Source: Parvibaculum sedimenti
GTDB taxonomy: Bacteria > Pseudomonadota > Alphaproteobacteria > Parvibaculales > Parvibaculaceae
Assembly (NCBI RefSeq): GCF_009184905.1
Contig: NZ_WESC01000014.1
Coordinates: 1 to 64,000, forward strand
Length of the DNA stretch: 64,000 nucleotides
Direction: 5' to 3'
The notes under the pieces are model-generated. The model saw only the letters and a list, made by a program, of their open reading frames with translations. It had not been told where the DNA came from and made no database searches. The position numbers and the translations under genes are program-made. Numbering within the stretch: position 1 is the first letter of the stretch; every line of letters begins with the position of its first letter. Positions 28,479-39,103 of this stretch are shown here, piece by piece.

Positions 28479-29420
28479 CTAATGAAGCCTGTCATGCCCG
28501 CTATCGGTGCATTCGCCGCGCTCGAGTTGCACGGTCGCATGGCCGATACCGAATTCTGAACCAAGCCGCGCCTTGATGTCGGAAAGCGCCGTATTGCCAT
28601 CCACGCCATCCGCGAGGTGCGCATGGAGGGTGACGAGCGATTGGCCTTGCGTCAGCGACCAGGCATGGACGTGGTGGACATTGTCGACGCCCTCGACATT
28701 TTTTACGAGGTCGGCCGCGATTTCGTCGGGATCGAGTCCAGGTGGCGTCCCCTCCATGAGGATATGCGCCGAATCCCGCGTGATCTTCCATGCGCTGCGA
28801 AGAATGAGGAGCGCGACGAGGACGGAGAGCATGGGGTCTACCGGCATGAAGCCGGTGAGCAGAATGACAATGGCGGCAATGATCGCCGCGACAGAGCCGA
28901 GCAGGTCGCCCAGCACATGCAGTGCGGCGCCTTTGAGATTGAGGCTGTCGCCCGCGCCGTGAAGCATCAGGAAGGAGAGGATATTGACGCCAAGTCCGCC
29001 GATGGCGACGACGAGCATGGGGCCGCCCAGAACTTCGATCGGACGCATGAGGCGCAGGCCCGCTTCGACGATGATCCACGCCGAAAGCGCCAGCATGACG
29101 AAGCCATTGAGAAAGGCTGCGAGGATTTCGGCGCGATGCCAGCCATAGCTGCGTGCCTCATCCGCCGGACGTCGGGCGAGACGCACAGCAATCCAGGCGA
29201 GTGCCAGCGCGCCCGTATCGGTCAGCATGTGCCCTGCATCGGCGATAAGGGCAAGTGAGCCGGAGATGAAACCGCCCGCCGCCTCGACAAGCATGAAGCC
29301 GCCGGTGATCCACAGTGCGACGAGTACACGGCGCTCATTGCCCGCACCATGCTCGTGCGAATGACCATGACCGTGGTCATGCTCGCGATGATCCTGCCCG
29401 TGATGGTGCTCGGCAGACAT
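28479..29420 (-). CDS. Cation diffusion facilitator (Zn/Co efflux)
   Basis: A 313-residue CDF transporter that exports divalent metal in exchange for protons. A His-rich cytosolic N-terminus (EHHHGQDHREHDHGHGHSHEHG) precedes six transmembrane helices. The metal-binding HxxxD motifs appear as DAGHMLTDTG in TM2 and HVLGDLLGS in TM5. A C-terminal cytosolic domain follows (HVHAWSLTQG). Its start overlaps the arsR stop by one base (TAATG), so it is expressed with that regulator. Zinc or cobalt is the most likely substrate; the sequence does not choose. Confidence 0.9.
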   Translation of the reverse strand: MSAEHHHGQDHREHDHGHGHSHEHGAGNERRVLVALWITGGFMLVEAAGGFISGSLALIADAGHMLTDTGALALAWIAVRLARRPADEARSYGWHRAEILAAFLNGFVMLALSAWIIVEAGLRLMRPIEVLGGPMLVVAIGGLGVNILSFLMLHGAGDSLNLKGAALHVLGDLLGSVAAIIAAIVILLTGFMPVDPMLSVLVALLILRSAWKITRDSAHILMEGTPPGLDPDEIAADLVKNVEGVDNVHHVHAWSLTQGQSLVTLHAHLADGVDGNTALSDIKARLGSEFGIGHATVQLERGECTDSGHDRLH

Positions 29421-29746
29421 TATTCAGGTTCCTCGTTCACATGGGCGACCATGTCGGCGATGACGTGGCGCACATGGGCATCGTGAATGCGATAGAAAAT
29501 CTGCTTTCCGCGCCGTTCGGCAGTGACGAGGCGCGCAGCGCGCAGCAGCCGCAGGTGATGACTGACAAGGGAAGAGGAGAGGCCGAGCTTGTCGGCCATG
29601 TGACCGACTGATTGCGGCCCCTCCAGCGTCTCCACGACGATGCGGAGCCGGCTCGGATCGCCGAGCAGGCGGAACATTTCGGCGAGTTCCACCGCCTTGT
29701 CGTCGGAAAGCGAGGGCTCGGTTGTCGTCAGGGTGTGTTGGGGCAT
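29420..29746 (-). CDS. ArsR/SmtB-family metal-sensing repressor
   Basis: A 108-residue winged-helix repressor. The DNA-recognition helix is [18 protein letters not shown] with a KQIFYRI wing, and [13 protein letters not shown] forms the start of the core. It ends with an alpha-5 segment rich in His and acids ([21 protein letters not shown]), the place of the zinc site in SmtB/CzrA proteins. I take ATG 29746 as the start; ATG 29773 would place the operator inside the gene. It is co-transcribed with the CDF efflux gene it presumably represses. Confidence 0.88.
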   Translation of the reverse strand: MPQHTLTTTEPSLSDDKAVELAEMFRLLGDPSRLRIVVETLEGPQSVGHMADKLGLSSSLVSHHLRLLRAARLVTAERRGKQIFYRIHDAHVRHVIADMVAHVNEEPE

Positions 29747-29754
29747 CTCAACCA

Positions 29755-29776
29755 CATATGAACAGATGTTCATATG
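29755..29776. promoter_or_regulatory. Palindromic ArsR/SmtB-type operator
   Basis: CATATGAACA-GA-TGTTCATATG is a 22-base inverted repeat, perfect in both 10-base arms. It matches the ATATGAACA...TGTTCATAT pattern of Zn-sensing SmtB/CzrA-type operators. It lies nine bases upstream of the arsR ATG and between arsR and purT, so it likely controls arsR-CDF and might affect purT. Confidence 0.85.
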
Positions 29777-29874
29777 TATCGGAGTGGCGAGGGGGAATCA
29801 AGTCGAGTCGTATGGCTGCCCGCCTTGTGCTACATCGCGGCCATTCATATTCAAGCCTCACCGGGGAACCATCC

Positions 29875-31071
29875 ATGCGTATCGGCACACCGCTCACAAA
29901 AGGCGCGACGCGGGTCATGCTTCTGGGCTCCGGCGAACTCGGCAAGGAGGTAGCGATCGAGCTTCAGCGCTATGGCGCGGAGGTGATCGCCGTCGATCGT
30001 TACGAGAATGCCCCCGCCCAGCAGGTGGCGCACCGCTCATACGTCATCCAGATGACCGACGCGGCGGCATTGCGCGCGCTGGTCGAAAAGGAGCGCCCGC
30101 ATCTCATCGTTCCCGAGATCGAGGCCATCGCCACCGACGAGTTGGCGAAGATCGAGGCTGAAGGTCTTGCCGAGGTGATCCCGACGGCGCGCGCCGCGCA
30201 GCTCACCATGAACCGCGAAGGCATTCGCCGCCTCGCTGCCGAAGAGCTGGGCCTGCCGACTTCGCCCTATGCCTTTGCGGCCAGCGCCGAGGACCTGCGG
30301 GCAGGTGCGGCCAAAGTCGGCTTTCCCTGCTTCGTGAAGCCGGTCATGTCGTCGTCGGGCAAAGGGCAGAGTTATGTCGAGAATGCCGAGGGCGTTCAGG
30401 CGGCATGGGATTATGCGATGGCGGCGGGGCGCGTCGAGCGCCAGCTCGTCATTGTCGAGGGCCGCATCGATTTTGATTACGAGATCACGCAGCTTACCGT
30501 CCGCGCACGCGGCGCCTCGGGCGAGATCGAAACGCATTTCTGCGATCCGGTCGGCCATGTGCAGGTGAAGGGCGACTATGTCGAAAGCTGGCAACCCCAG
30601 AAGATGACCGCGAAGGCGCTGGCTAGTGCCCGCGATATCGCCAAGAAGGTAACGGATGCGCTGGGCGGGCGCGGCATTTTCGGCGTCGAGCTTTTCGTGA
30701 AGGGCGACGATGTCTGGTTCTCGGAAGTGAGTCCGCGCCCGCATGATACGGGCCTCGTCACGCTGGTCAGCCAGTATCAGAGCGAATTCGCGCTCCATGC
30801 CCGCGCGATCCTCGGCCTGCCGGTTTCGACAGAGCTTCTCGCGCCGGGGGCTTCCGCCGTCATTTATGGCGGCATGGACGAGCAGGGCATCGCCTTCGAG
30901 GGGCTCGACCAGGCGCTGGCCGTGCCGGGCACCGAGGTTCGGCTCTTTGGCAAGCCTGAATCCTTCCAGCGCCGCCGCATGGGCGTGGCGCTTGCCCGGG
31001 GGGCGGATATGGCCGAGGCACGTGCGCGTGCGAAGGAGGCGGCTTCGCGAGTGAAGCCCGTTAAGGGGTAA
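29875..31071 (+). CDS. purT: Formate-dependent phosphoribosylglycinamide formyltransferase
   Basis: The 398-residue ATP-grasp enzyme makes formyl-GAR from GAR, formate and ATP in purine synthesis. [18 protein letters not shown] opens the N-terminal domain. The ATP-grasp core includes [19 protein letters not shown] and [17 protein letters not shown], then [31 protein letters not shown] and the C-terminal PSAVIYGG-like fold ([12 protein letters not shown]). GGGGAA lies before the ATG at 29875. Formate from the formaldehyde cassette is a potential substrate, but this is only inference. Confidence 0.96.
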   Translation: MRIGTPLTKGATRVMLLGSGELGKEVAIELQRYGAEVIAVDRYENAPAQQVAHRSYVIQMTDAAALRALVEKERPHLIVPEIEAIATDELAKIEAEGLAEVIPTARAAQLTMNREGIRRLAAEELGLPTSPYAFAASAEDLRAGAAKVGFPCFVKPVMSSSGKGQSYVENAEGVQAAWDYAMAAGRVERQLVIVEGRIDFDYEITQLTVRARGASGEIETHFCDPVGHVQVKGDYVESWQPQKMTAKALASARDIAKKVTDALGGRGIFGVELFVKGDDVWFSEVSPRPHDTGLVTLVSQYQSEFALHARAILGLPVSTELLAPGASAVIYGGMDEQGIAFEGLDQALAVPGTEVRLFGKPESFQRRRMGVALARGADMAEARARAKEAASRVKPVKG

Positions 31072-31096
31072 AAGCCCGTCCACCTATTGCAAATTC

Positions 31097-31120
31097 GCAG
31101 CATATTTTTTGTCATGCTGC
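31097..31120 (+). terminator. Hairpin after purT
   Basis: GCAGCAT (31097-31103) and ATGCTGC (31114-31120) form a 7-bp stem with a 10-base T-rich loop, followed by the A+T-rich ATTTATTC. It is 25 bases after the purT stop. A weak intrinsic terminator is plausible. Confidence 0.4.
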
Positions 31121-31187
31121 ATTTATTCTATGTTCAAAGCCCGGTACGCTCATCCAGGCAAGGGCGTTTTGCGCCAAAGCAGGTAGG

Positions 31188-32153
31188 ATGAGCATGGATT
31201 GGGACGATCTCCGCTACTTCCTGGCGGTCGCGGGCGCGGGCAGCCTCTCCGGCGCTGCGCAGCAGCTTGGCGTCAACACAACCACCGTTCTGCGCCGCGT
31301 CGCCTCGCTGGAGGACGATCTCGGCGCTCGCCTTTTCGAGCGCGAGCGCACGGGCTACCGGCTGACGGCGGCGGGCGAGAAGCTTGTGGAGGCGCTGGAG
31401 CCTGTGGACAGGCGGCTTTCGGCTCTCCCCAGGGATTTTGCCGTCTCCGGCTCGGGCAGCGAGGGCACGGTGCGCCTCGCGGCCAGCGAGATGCTGGCGG
31501 CCACCCTCATTGCGCCGGAACTGCCATCTTTCCGGGCCGCTCATCCGGGTCTTGAACTTGAGCTGGTGGATGACCCAAGGGGCGCAAGTCTCGGCGCCGC
31601 CCCACGTATCGGTAATCCGCTGCGGGATGTGGATGTCGCGCTCCGCGCCGCCCGGCCGACCCAGGGCGACATGCTTATGCGAAAAGTCGGCGACATGGCC
31701 TATGGGCTCTATGCCTCGTCGGCCTATCTCGCCGAAAAGGGCCGGCCGGAGCAGATGTCGGACCTCGCCGGGCATGACATCATCGGCTTTCCTCGCGGCG
31801 AAACGCCATTGGGTCCGGTTTGGTGGATGTCGCGCGCCGAGAAATCTTCCAGTGTTACAGTCCGCTCGTGGAGCGCCGCCGCGCGCGCGGAAGCGGCGCG
31901 GCGAAACCTCGGCCTCACGGCCTTGCCATGCCTCATCGCCGACCGTGACCCGACCCTCGAACGGGTATTCGGGCCGGATCTGCTGGGTGCTCTCGAATTG
32001 TGGCTCATGGCGCGTAATGACCTCGCCCAGCTCGCGCATGTCAGGGCGGTTATGGAGTTCATTGTCGAGGCGGTGAAGCGCCATCGCGCGGCGCTCGAAG
32101 GGCGTTCGCACGAGATCACCGAGCTTGCCCTCAAACCCTTGAAAAGCCCCTAA
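31188..32153 (+). CDS. LysR-family transcriptional regulator
   Basis: A 321-residue regulator. The N-terminal winged helix-turn-helix is MDWDDLRYFLAVAGAGSLSGAA-QQLGVNTTTVLRRVASLEDDLG-ARLFERER. The remainder is an effector-binding domain with two Rossmann-like lobes. An arginine-to-threonine-rich recognition segment (TTTVLRRV) differs slightly from the classic SQPALS pattern and resembles regulators of the VtlR/LsrB-like group. Ligand and target are unknown. It lies between purT and the mre operon and shares no operon with either. Confidence 0.9.
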   Translation: MSMDWDDLRYFLAVAGAGSLSGAAQQLGVNTTTVLRRVASLEDDLGARLFERERTGYRLTAAGEKLVEALEPVDRRLSALPRDFAVSGSGSEGTVRLAASEMLAATLIAPELPSFRAAHPGLELELVDDPRGASLGAAPRIGNPLRDVDVALRAARPTQGDMLMRKVGDMAYGLYASSAYLAEKGRPEQMSDLAGHDIIGFPRGETPLGPVWWMSRAEKSSSVTVRSWSAAARAEAARRNLGLTALPCLIADRDPTLERVFGPDLLGALELWLMARNDLAQLAHVRAVMEFIVEAVKRHRAALEGRSHEITELALKPLKSP

Positions 32154-33678
<1,525 letters not shown>

Positions 33679-33731
33679 GTTCAGACGTCAGTTCCGCATG
33701 GGCGGGCTGAAGGGGCAGCGGAAGCACTAAC

Positions 33732-34901
33732 TTGGCGATAGATCCAAACCGGTCAGCAGTCCCGATCCGCGAAATCTCCAACAGGATTTCGCTCGTCTTC
33801 ATGCTGACGCTGGCGGCCGCCTTGCTGCTTCTCGGACGGGCGGAGACCTATGTCTTCGATGAGGCGCGGCAGGTCGTTACCGATATGACGGCGCCGCTGC
33901 TCGAAATTGCCTCGCGGCCCGTTTCCGCCGCGCGCCGCGTTGTCGAACGCACCGACGAATATGCCTATGTCTTCGACGAGAACGAGCGGCTTCGCGCTGA
34001 AAATGCCCGTCTCCTCGCCTGGAAGGACGCGGCGCTCAGGCTTGAGTCGAAGCTCGCGCGGTATGAGGCGCTGCTCAACGTCCAGATTGATCCGGCGATC
34101 AAATATGTCAGCGGCCGCGTCGTCAGCGACAATGGCGGGCCCTTCGTCGATACCGTCATCGTCAATGTTGGCCGTGAGGCCGGCGCGAAGAGCGGCGACG
34201 GCGTCGTCGATACGGATGGTCTCGTGGGGCGCATCGTCGCGACCGGCAAGAAGGCGAGCCGCATCCTGCTGCTTACCGATTTGAACAGCCGCATTCCCGT
34301 CGTCATCGAGCCCGCGCATTACAAGGCGGTGCTCGCGGGCGACAATACGGACTGGCCGAAGCTCGAATATCTGGCCTCCACGAGCAGCGTGTCGCCTGGC
34401 GACCGTGTCGTGACCTCCGGCGATGGCGGACTTATTCCGCCCGGCATACCCGTGGGCGTGGTCATCCAGACCAGCGACGGCTTCCTTCGCGTACAGACCT
34501 TTTCGGACCGCGACCGGCTCGATTTCGTGCGCATCCTCAAGTATGAATTTCCGAGCCAGATCGACCGGCAGGATCCTCCTGCGGTGCTGCTCGGACCGCC
34601 GGTTGAATCCAAGCCCGTGGAGCGCGTGAAGCCCGCCGCGACCATTCCGGGCGCCCCCAAACCCGCGACGCCACCTCTCACCGAGGGGGCGTCCGCGCCG
34701 GCAAAGCCCGCCAAACCTGCGCCGGTCGCCAAGAAGCCGGAGAAGAAGCCTGCACCGCCGCCGCAAGTCCTGCCGCCTGAAGCAACGCCAGCCGCGCCTT
34801 CTGCATCGACGATGCAGCCTGTGCCTGACGCGGAAGAGGATGTGCCACCGCCCGAGGAAGACGTCGTGCCGGGCAGCCAAGACACGCCGGGGACCGAGTG
34901 A
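33732..34901 (+). CDS. mreC: Rod shape-determining protein MreC
   Basis: A 389-residue bitopic protein linking MreB to the periplasmic elongasome. One transmembrane helix (about residues 15-35) is followed by a coiled coil (VVERTDEYAYVFDENERLRAENARLLAWKDAALRLE) and then beta-rich domains (AGAKSGDGVVDTDGLVGRI, GDRVVTSGDGGLIPPGIPVG). The tail beyond residue 290 is unusually long, Pro/Ala-rich and acidic at the end; such tails occur in alphaproteobacterial MreC. The start is TTG 33732. The stop overlaps mreD. Confidence 0.95.
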   Translation: MAIDPNRSAVPIREISNRISLVFMLTLAAALLLLGRAETYVFDEARQVVTDMTAPLLEIASRPVSAARRVVERTDEYAYVFDENERLRAENARLLAWKDAALRLESKLARYEALLNVQIDPAIKYVSGRVVSDNGGPFVDTVIVNVGREAGAKSGDGVVDTDGLVGRIVATGKKASRILLLTDLNSRIPVVIEPAHYKAVLAGDNTDWPKLEYLASTSSVSPGDRVVTSGDGGLIPPGIPVGVVIQTSDGFLRVQTFSDRDRLDFVRILKYEFPSQIDRQDPPAVLLGPPVESKPVERVKPAATIPGAPKPATPPLTEGASAPAKPAKPAPVAKKPEKKPAPPPQVLPPEATPAAPSASTMQPVPDAEEDVPPPEEDVVPGSQDTPGTE

Positions 34902-35434
34902 TGGCCAGGCTCGAATCCTATACGCCGACGCCGGGAGCCCGCGCGGGCCGCATCGTCCTGACGGTGTTGCCCTTTGTCATGGGTCTCGTCTGCGTATTGC
35001 TGTCCTTCGTGCCCATCGGCCGCATCTTCGGCACCTCGGTCATGCCGGCCTTCGGGCTGATGGCGATCTATTACTGGGCAATCGTGCGGCCTGAAATGTT
35101 CCCGGTCTATGCGGTGTTTCTTGTCGGCCTTCTGTCCGATCTCCTGTCAGGCGGGCCCATCGGGCTTTGGGCCTTCGTCTATGTGCTGACCTACATCGTC
35201 GTTCTGACGCAGCGCTTTCTCGCCATGAACGCGCCGTTCTCCGTCTTCTGGCTTGGCTTTCTGTTGGCGGCGATTTTCGCAGGGCTGGTCGGCTGGGTGG
35301 CGGCGTCGCTCTTTTATGGCGCGTTTCTTCCAATAAGGCCGATCGTCTGGCATCTCTTGGCGACGGTCGCGCTGTTTCCGCTTTTCGCTTTGATCTTCGG
35401 GCGCATCGAGCGCCGCATCCTTCCGTCAGGCTAG
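34901..35434 (+). CDS. mreD: Rod shape-determining protein MreD
   Basis: A 177-residue polytopic inner-membrane protein with about five to six transmembrane helices. The motif PVYAVFLVGLLSDLLSGGPIGLWAFVYVLTY, with Asp and Gly in a membrane segment, is characteristic of MreD. The ATG at 34901 overlaps the mreC stop (TGATG); a GTG at 34898 is an alternative. It acts with MreC and the PBP2-RodA pair. Confidence 0.92.
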   Translation: MARLESYTPTPGARAGRIVLTVLPFVMGLVCVLLSFVPIGRIFGTSVMPAFGLMAIYYWAIVRPEMFPVYAVFLVGLLSDLLSGGPIGLWAFVYVLTYIVVLTQRFLAMNAPFSVFWLGFLLAAIFAGLVGWVAASLFYGAFLPIRPIVWHLLATVALFPLFALIFGRIERRILPSG

Positions 35435-35454
35435 GGAAGGATCGGGGACGACAC

Positions 35455-37332
35455 ATGCAGATCGACGGAAGAGACAGTTCCCGCTACCAGACCTTCACCC
35501 GGCGTATGCTGGTGCTTGGCGGTGCGCAGGCGGCTGCCTTCGTCGTTCTGGCCGGGCGGATGTACTATCTGCAGGTTCTCAAGTCCGACGAATACCGGAT
35601 GCTGGCGGAAGAAAACCGCATCAACGTCCGTCTGCTCGCGCCGCTCCGTGGTCGCATCGTCGATCGCTATGGCAGCGTGCTGGCTTCCAACCGGCAGAAC
35701 TACCGCGCTGTGCTGGTCGCCGAGCAGACGCCGAATGTCGCCGAGACGCTGGACAGGCTTTCGCGCATCGTTGCGATCACGCCCTTCGACCGCAAGAAGA
35801 TCATGCGCGATATCGCGCGTTCGCCGCGCTTTATGCCGGTGACGGTCGCCGAAGACCTGAGCTGGGAGCAATTCGCGCAGGTGAACATCAACGAGCCGGA
35901 TCTTGCGGGCGTTCAGCCCGATGTCGGCGAGACGCGCCAATATCCCTACGCGATGGAACTCGCCCATGTTGTCGGCTATGTGGGGCCCGTTTCCGACAAG
36001 GAGATGGAAGCCGCAGACGACGAACAGCCGCTGTTGAAGCTGCCTGGCTTCCGCATCGGCAAGAGCGGCATCGAAAAGACCTATGACCAGGAGCTGCGCG
36101 GGATCGCGGGTGCAAGCCACGTCGAGGTCAATGCCTATGGCCGCGTCATCCGCGAACTCTCGAAGGATCAGGGCAAGCCCGGCGCGGAAATCGTGCTGAC
36201 GCTGGACATGGAGATCCAGAAATTCGCCTGCGAGCGGCTCAAGGAAGAATCCGCCAGCGCCGTGGTCATGGATATCCACAGTGGCGATATTCTTTCCTTC
36301 GTCTCGACGCCGGCCTTCGATCCGAATGAATTCAACATGGGGTTGAGCCAGGACCAGTGGAAACTGCTGGTCGGAAATCCCTACAAGCCGCTGACCAACA
36401 AGGCGATTGCGGGCCTTTATCCGCCGGGCTCGACCTTCAAGACGATGACGGCGATTGCCGCGCTCGAGGCGGGCATCGACCCGAACCACACGGTCGGCTG
36501 TAACGGCAAATACGCACTGGGCAACCACGTCTTCCATTGCTGGAAGAAGGAGGGGCACGGTGCGATGAACATGCATGACGGGATCAAGCACTCCTGCGAC
36601 GTCTATTTCTACGACGTCGCCAAGCGTGTCGGCATCGACGCCATCGCGAAGGTCGCAAGGCGCTTCGGGCTCGGCGAGACCTACGATCTCGAAATTCCCG
36701 GCGAGAAGAAGGGCATCGTTCCGAGCCGCGAATGGAAGCGCGCGACGACGGGCGTGAGCTGGCAGCAGGGCGAAACGCTCATCACCGGCATCGGACAGGG
36801 CTTCCTGCTGACGACGCCGTTGCAACTCGCGGTCATGGCCTCGCGGCTCGCCAATGGCGGCTTCGCGGTGAAGCCGCGCCTGACGCGCGCCGTGGGCGGG
36901 CAATTGCTGCCTGTGCCTGAAGCGCCGAAGATGGATGTCGACCCCGAACACCTGAAGATCGTGCAGGGCGGCATGAATGGCGTGTCGAACGAACAGGGTG
37001 GCACGGCCTATCGCGCGCGCATTGCCGAAGTCGGCATGGAACTCGCGGGCAAGACGGGTTCGGCGCAGGTACGCCGGATCAGCATGGCCGAGCGTGACTC
37101 AGGTGTGCGCAAGAACGATACGCTGGAATGGCGCCTGCGCGACCACGCGCTTTTCATCTGCTTTGCGCCCGTCGCTGACCCCAAATATGCTATGGCGCTT
37201 GTGATCGAGCATGGCGGCTCGGGTTCCGGCGCCGCCGCGCCTGCGGCGCGCGACATCATGCTCGAAGTGCAGAAGCGCAATCTGGCCCGGCCGCAAGCCT
37301 ATGTGCCGCGCCCCGACGTGGAGGAGGCGTGA
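35455..37332 (+). CDS. mrdA: Penicillin-binding protein 2 (transpeptidase)
   Basis: The 625-residue class B PBP cross-links peptidoglycan during elongation together with RodA. One N-terminal transmembrane helix (MLVLGGAQAAAFVVLAGRMY) is followed by the pedestal domain (RLLAPLRGRIVDRYGSVLASN). The transpeptidase domain carries S326-T-F-K329 (active-site serine), a later SCD (in place of SxN) in HSCDVYFYDVA, and K533-T-G in GKTGSAQV. Start ATG 35455 has GGGAAGGATC upstream. It overlaps the rodA start. Confidence 0.96.
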   Translation: MQIDGRDSSRYQTFTRRMLVLGGAQAAAFVVLAGRMYYLQVLKSDEYRMLAEENRINVRLLAPLRGRIVDRYGSVLASNRQNYRAVLVAEQTPNVAETLDRLSRIVAITPFDRKKIMRDIARSPRFMPVTVAEDLSWEQFAQVNINEPDLAGVQPDVGETRQYPYAMELAHVVGYVGPVSDKEMEAADDEQPLLKLPGFRIGKSGIEKTYDQELRGIAGASHVEVNAYGRVIRELSKDQGKPGAEIVLTLDMEIQKFACERLKEESASAVVMDIHSGDILSFVSTPAFDPNEFNMGLSQDQWKLLVGNPYKPLTNKAIAGLYPPGSTFKTMTAIAALEAGIDPNHTVGCNGKYALGNHVFHCWKKEGHGAMNMHDGIKHSCDVYFYDVAKRVGIDAIAKVARRFGLGETYDLEIPGEKKGIVPSREWKRATTGVSWQQGETLITGIGQGFLLTTPLQLAVMASRLANGGFAVKPRLTRAVGGQLLPVPEAPKMDVDPEHLKIVQGGMNGVSNEQGGTAYRARIAEVGMELAGKTGSAQVRRISMAERDSGVRKNDTLEWRLRDHALFICFAPVADPKYAMALVIEHGGSGSGAAAPAARDIMLEVQKRNLARPQAYVPRPDVEEA

Positions 37333-38480
37333 TGTTGGACCTGCGCCGCTTCACTGGCCGCGACATGCGCATCAGCGACAAGCTGATGGAATTCAACTGG
37401 GGCTTCCTGCTTTTGCTCGCCGTTATCTCGTCGATGGGCTTCGCCATGCTCTATTCCGTGGCGGATGGGAGCTTTTCGCCCTGGGCCTTGAAGCAGATGG
37501 TTCGCTTCGTCGTGGGGGCCGGCATCATGATCGTCGTGGCGCTCGTCGACCTTCGGCTCTGGATGCGCATCGCCTATCCGCTCTATGCGATTGCGCTGGT
37601 GCTCGTCACTGCTGTCGACATTGTCGGCTTCAAGGGAATGGGTGCGCAGCGCTGGCTCAATCTCGGCATCATTCAGCTGCAGCCATCGGAGATCATGAAG
37701 GTCGCCATTCTTCTGGCGCTCGCCCGCTATTTCCACGGGTTGACGCTCGATGAAGTATCGCGCCTCAAGAACCTCATCATTCCGTTGCTCATCATCGTCG
37801 TGCCGGTGGGGCTGGTGGTGAAGCAGCCGGACCTCGGCACCGCGATTCTGCTCACCGTGTCGGGCGGCGTACTTTTCTTCGCGGCGGGCCTTGCCTGGCG
37901 ATATTTCATTCTGGGCGGCGTCGCCGTTCTCGCGGCCATTCCGGTCGTCTGGGACCGATTACACGACTATCAGCGCAATCGCGTCTTTACCTTCCTGGAT
38001 CCGGAGCGCGACCCGCTGGGCGCGGGCTATCACATTCTGCAATCGAAGATCGCGCTGGGTTCCGGCGGCGTTTTCGGCAAGGGGTTCATGGCGGGCACAC
38101 AGGCGCATCTGAACTTTCTGCCGGAAAAGCAGACCGACTTCATTTTCACCATGCTCTGCGAGGAGCTGGGATTTGTGGGCGGGCTGACGCTGCTCGCCCT
38201 CTATGCGCTGGTGCTGATCTATTCCTTCAGCGTCGCCATGCAGTGCCGCAACCAGTTCGGCAGGCTGCTGGCGCTGGGAATATCGGTCAGTTTCTTTTTC
38301 TACGTTTTCATCAACTCGGCGATGGTCATGGGCCTCCTGCCCGTGGTCGGCGTGCCGCTGCCGCTTGTTTCATATGGCGGCACGGCCATGCTTTCGCTGA
38401 TGTTCGCCTTCGGCCTGTTGATGAGCGTCTATATCCACCGCAACCTCGAAATTGCCCGCGGCAACAACGCTTTCTGGTGA
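37332..38480 (+). CDS. rodA: Peptidoglycan polymerase RodA (SEDS family)
   Basis: A 382-residue protein with about ten transmembrane helices that polymerises lipid II into glycan strands and partners PBP2. The SEDS signature segments are seen: KGMGAQRWLNLGIIQLQPSEIMKVA, QPDLGTAILL, RVFTFLDPERDPLGAGYHILQS and the periplasmic-loop E/D region FLPEKQTDFIFTMLCEELGF. The C-terminus has PVVGVPLPLVSYGGT. It is last in the mre operon. The ATG at 37332 overlaps the mrdA stop; a GTG at 37329 is an alternative. Confidence 0.96.
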   Translation: MLDLRRFTGRDMRISDKLMEFNWGFLLLLAVISSMGFAMLYSVADGSFSPWALKQMVRFVVGAGIMIVVALVDLRLWMRIAYPLYAIALVLVTAVDIVGFKGMGAQRWLNLGIIQLQPSEIMKVAILLALARYFHGLTLDEVSRLKNLIIPLLIIVVPVGLVVKQPDLGTAILLTVSGGVLFFAAGLAWRYFILGGVAVLAAIPVVWDRLHDYQRNRVFTFLDPERDPLGAGYHILQSKIALGSGGVFGKGFMAGTQAHLNFLPEKQTDFIFTMLCEELGFVGGLTLLALYALVLIYSFSVAMQCRNQFGRLLALGISVSFFFYVFINSAMVMGLLPVVGVPLPLVSYGGTAMLSLMFAFGLLMSVYIHRNLEIARGNNAFW

Positions 38481-38649
38481 TCTGACCTGTCTTTTCGGCT
38501 TGGCGGGGATATACCGGGTCGTCGCCAAAAATAGTTCACGAAGGTTGCTGGACAGACCCTCTGAGCTTTGCTATTAGCAGCCACCTCAGACGGATTTGGT
38601 GGTCCCTGAGACCCGCGGCCGAAACTGCAACGCAGATCAGGCCCTCGGC

Positions 38650-38725
<76 letters not shown>

Positions 38726-38757
38726 AAAAATCCAGCAATTTAAGTGATTTAGAGTTG

Positions 38758-38791
38758 GCGGGAAGTCCATCTGGACGTCTTCCCCGCTTTT
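38758..38791 (+). terminator. Hairpin downstream of tRNA-Lys
   Basis: GCGGGAA(38758-38764) and TTCCCCGC (38780-38787), with inner GTCC/GGAC, form an imperfect stem-loop followed by TTTTGC. It is 32 bases beyond the tRNA CCA and is a candidate terminator. Confidence 0.4.
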
Positions 38792-39103
38792 GCGTCTGTA
38801 CGCTGCATCTCACCTGACCAACACGCCCCCCAGGTCGTCGCACATTTTCCGCCCGTCGCCGGGGTTGCCATCTGGTTGGGGGCCCCTGATCCAGATCGGT
38901 ACGCTGCCGGGGCAGGGGGTATTTTGCGTTGTCGCAATGAATAAACAGGTGTGGAATTCCTGAGCAAAGCTGATGATGTTGTTGCAGCATCGGTCAGGGG
39001 CGAGCACACAAGCCGACGGCGCGTGCAATGCGGTACGCAATAGAGTCACGAACTTCGACTAAGCAGGTTGGCGTGCAGTAGCGCATATGGACAGGCGGGA
39101 GCG
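38792..39103. other. Intergenic region between tRNA-Lys and the hydrogenase operon
   Basis: About 310 bases with no convincing gene. Small minus-strand frames run through it but none has a ribosome-binding site or recognisable content. The hydrogenase promoter should lie here. I saw no good sigma-54 (TGGCAC-N5-TTGC) or FNR box. The operon start has CAGGCGGGAGCG before its ATG. A repeat of the tRNA 3' end, which would mark an integrated island, was not found in the right flank. Confidence 0.4.

Noticed and set aside
39060-39103. A possible sigma-54 promoter (TTGGCGTGCAGTAGCGC) before the hydrogenase beta gene
   Set aside because: The GG-GC spacing is one base too long, the -24/-12 consensus is poorly matched, and it would lie too close to the start codon.
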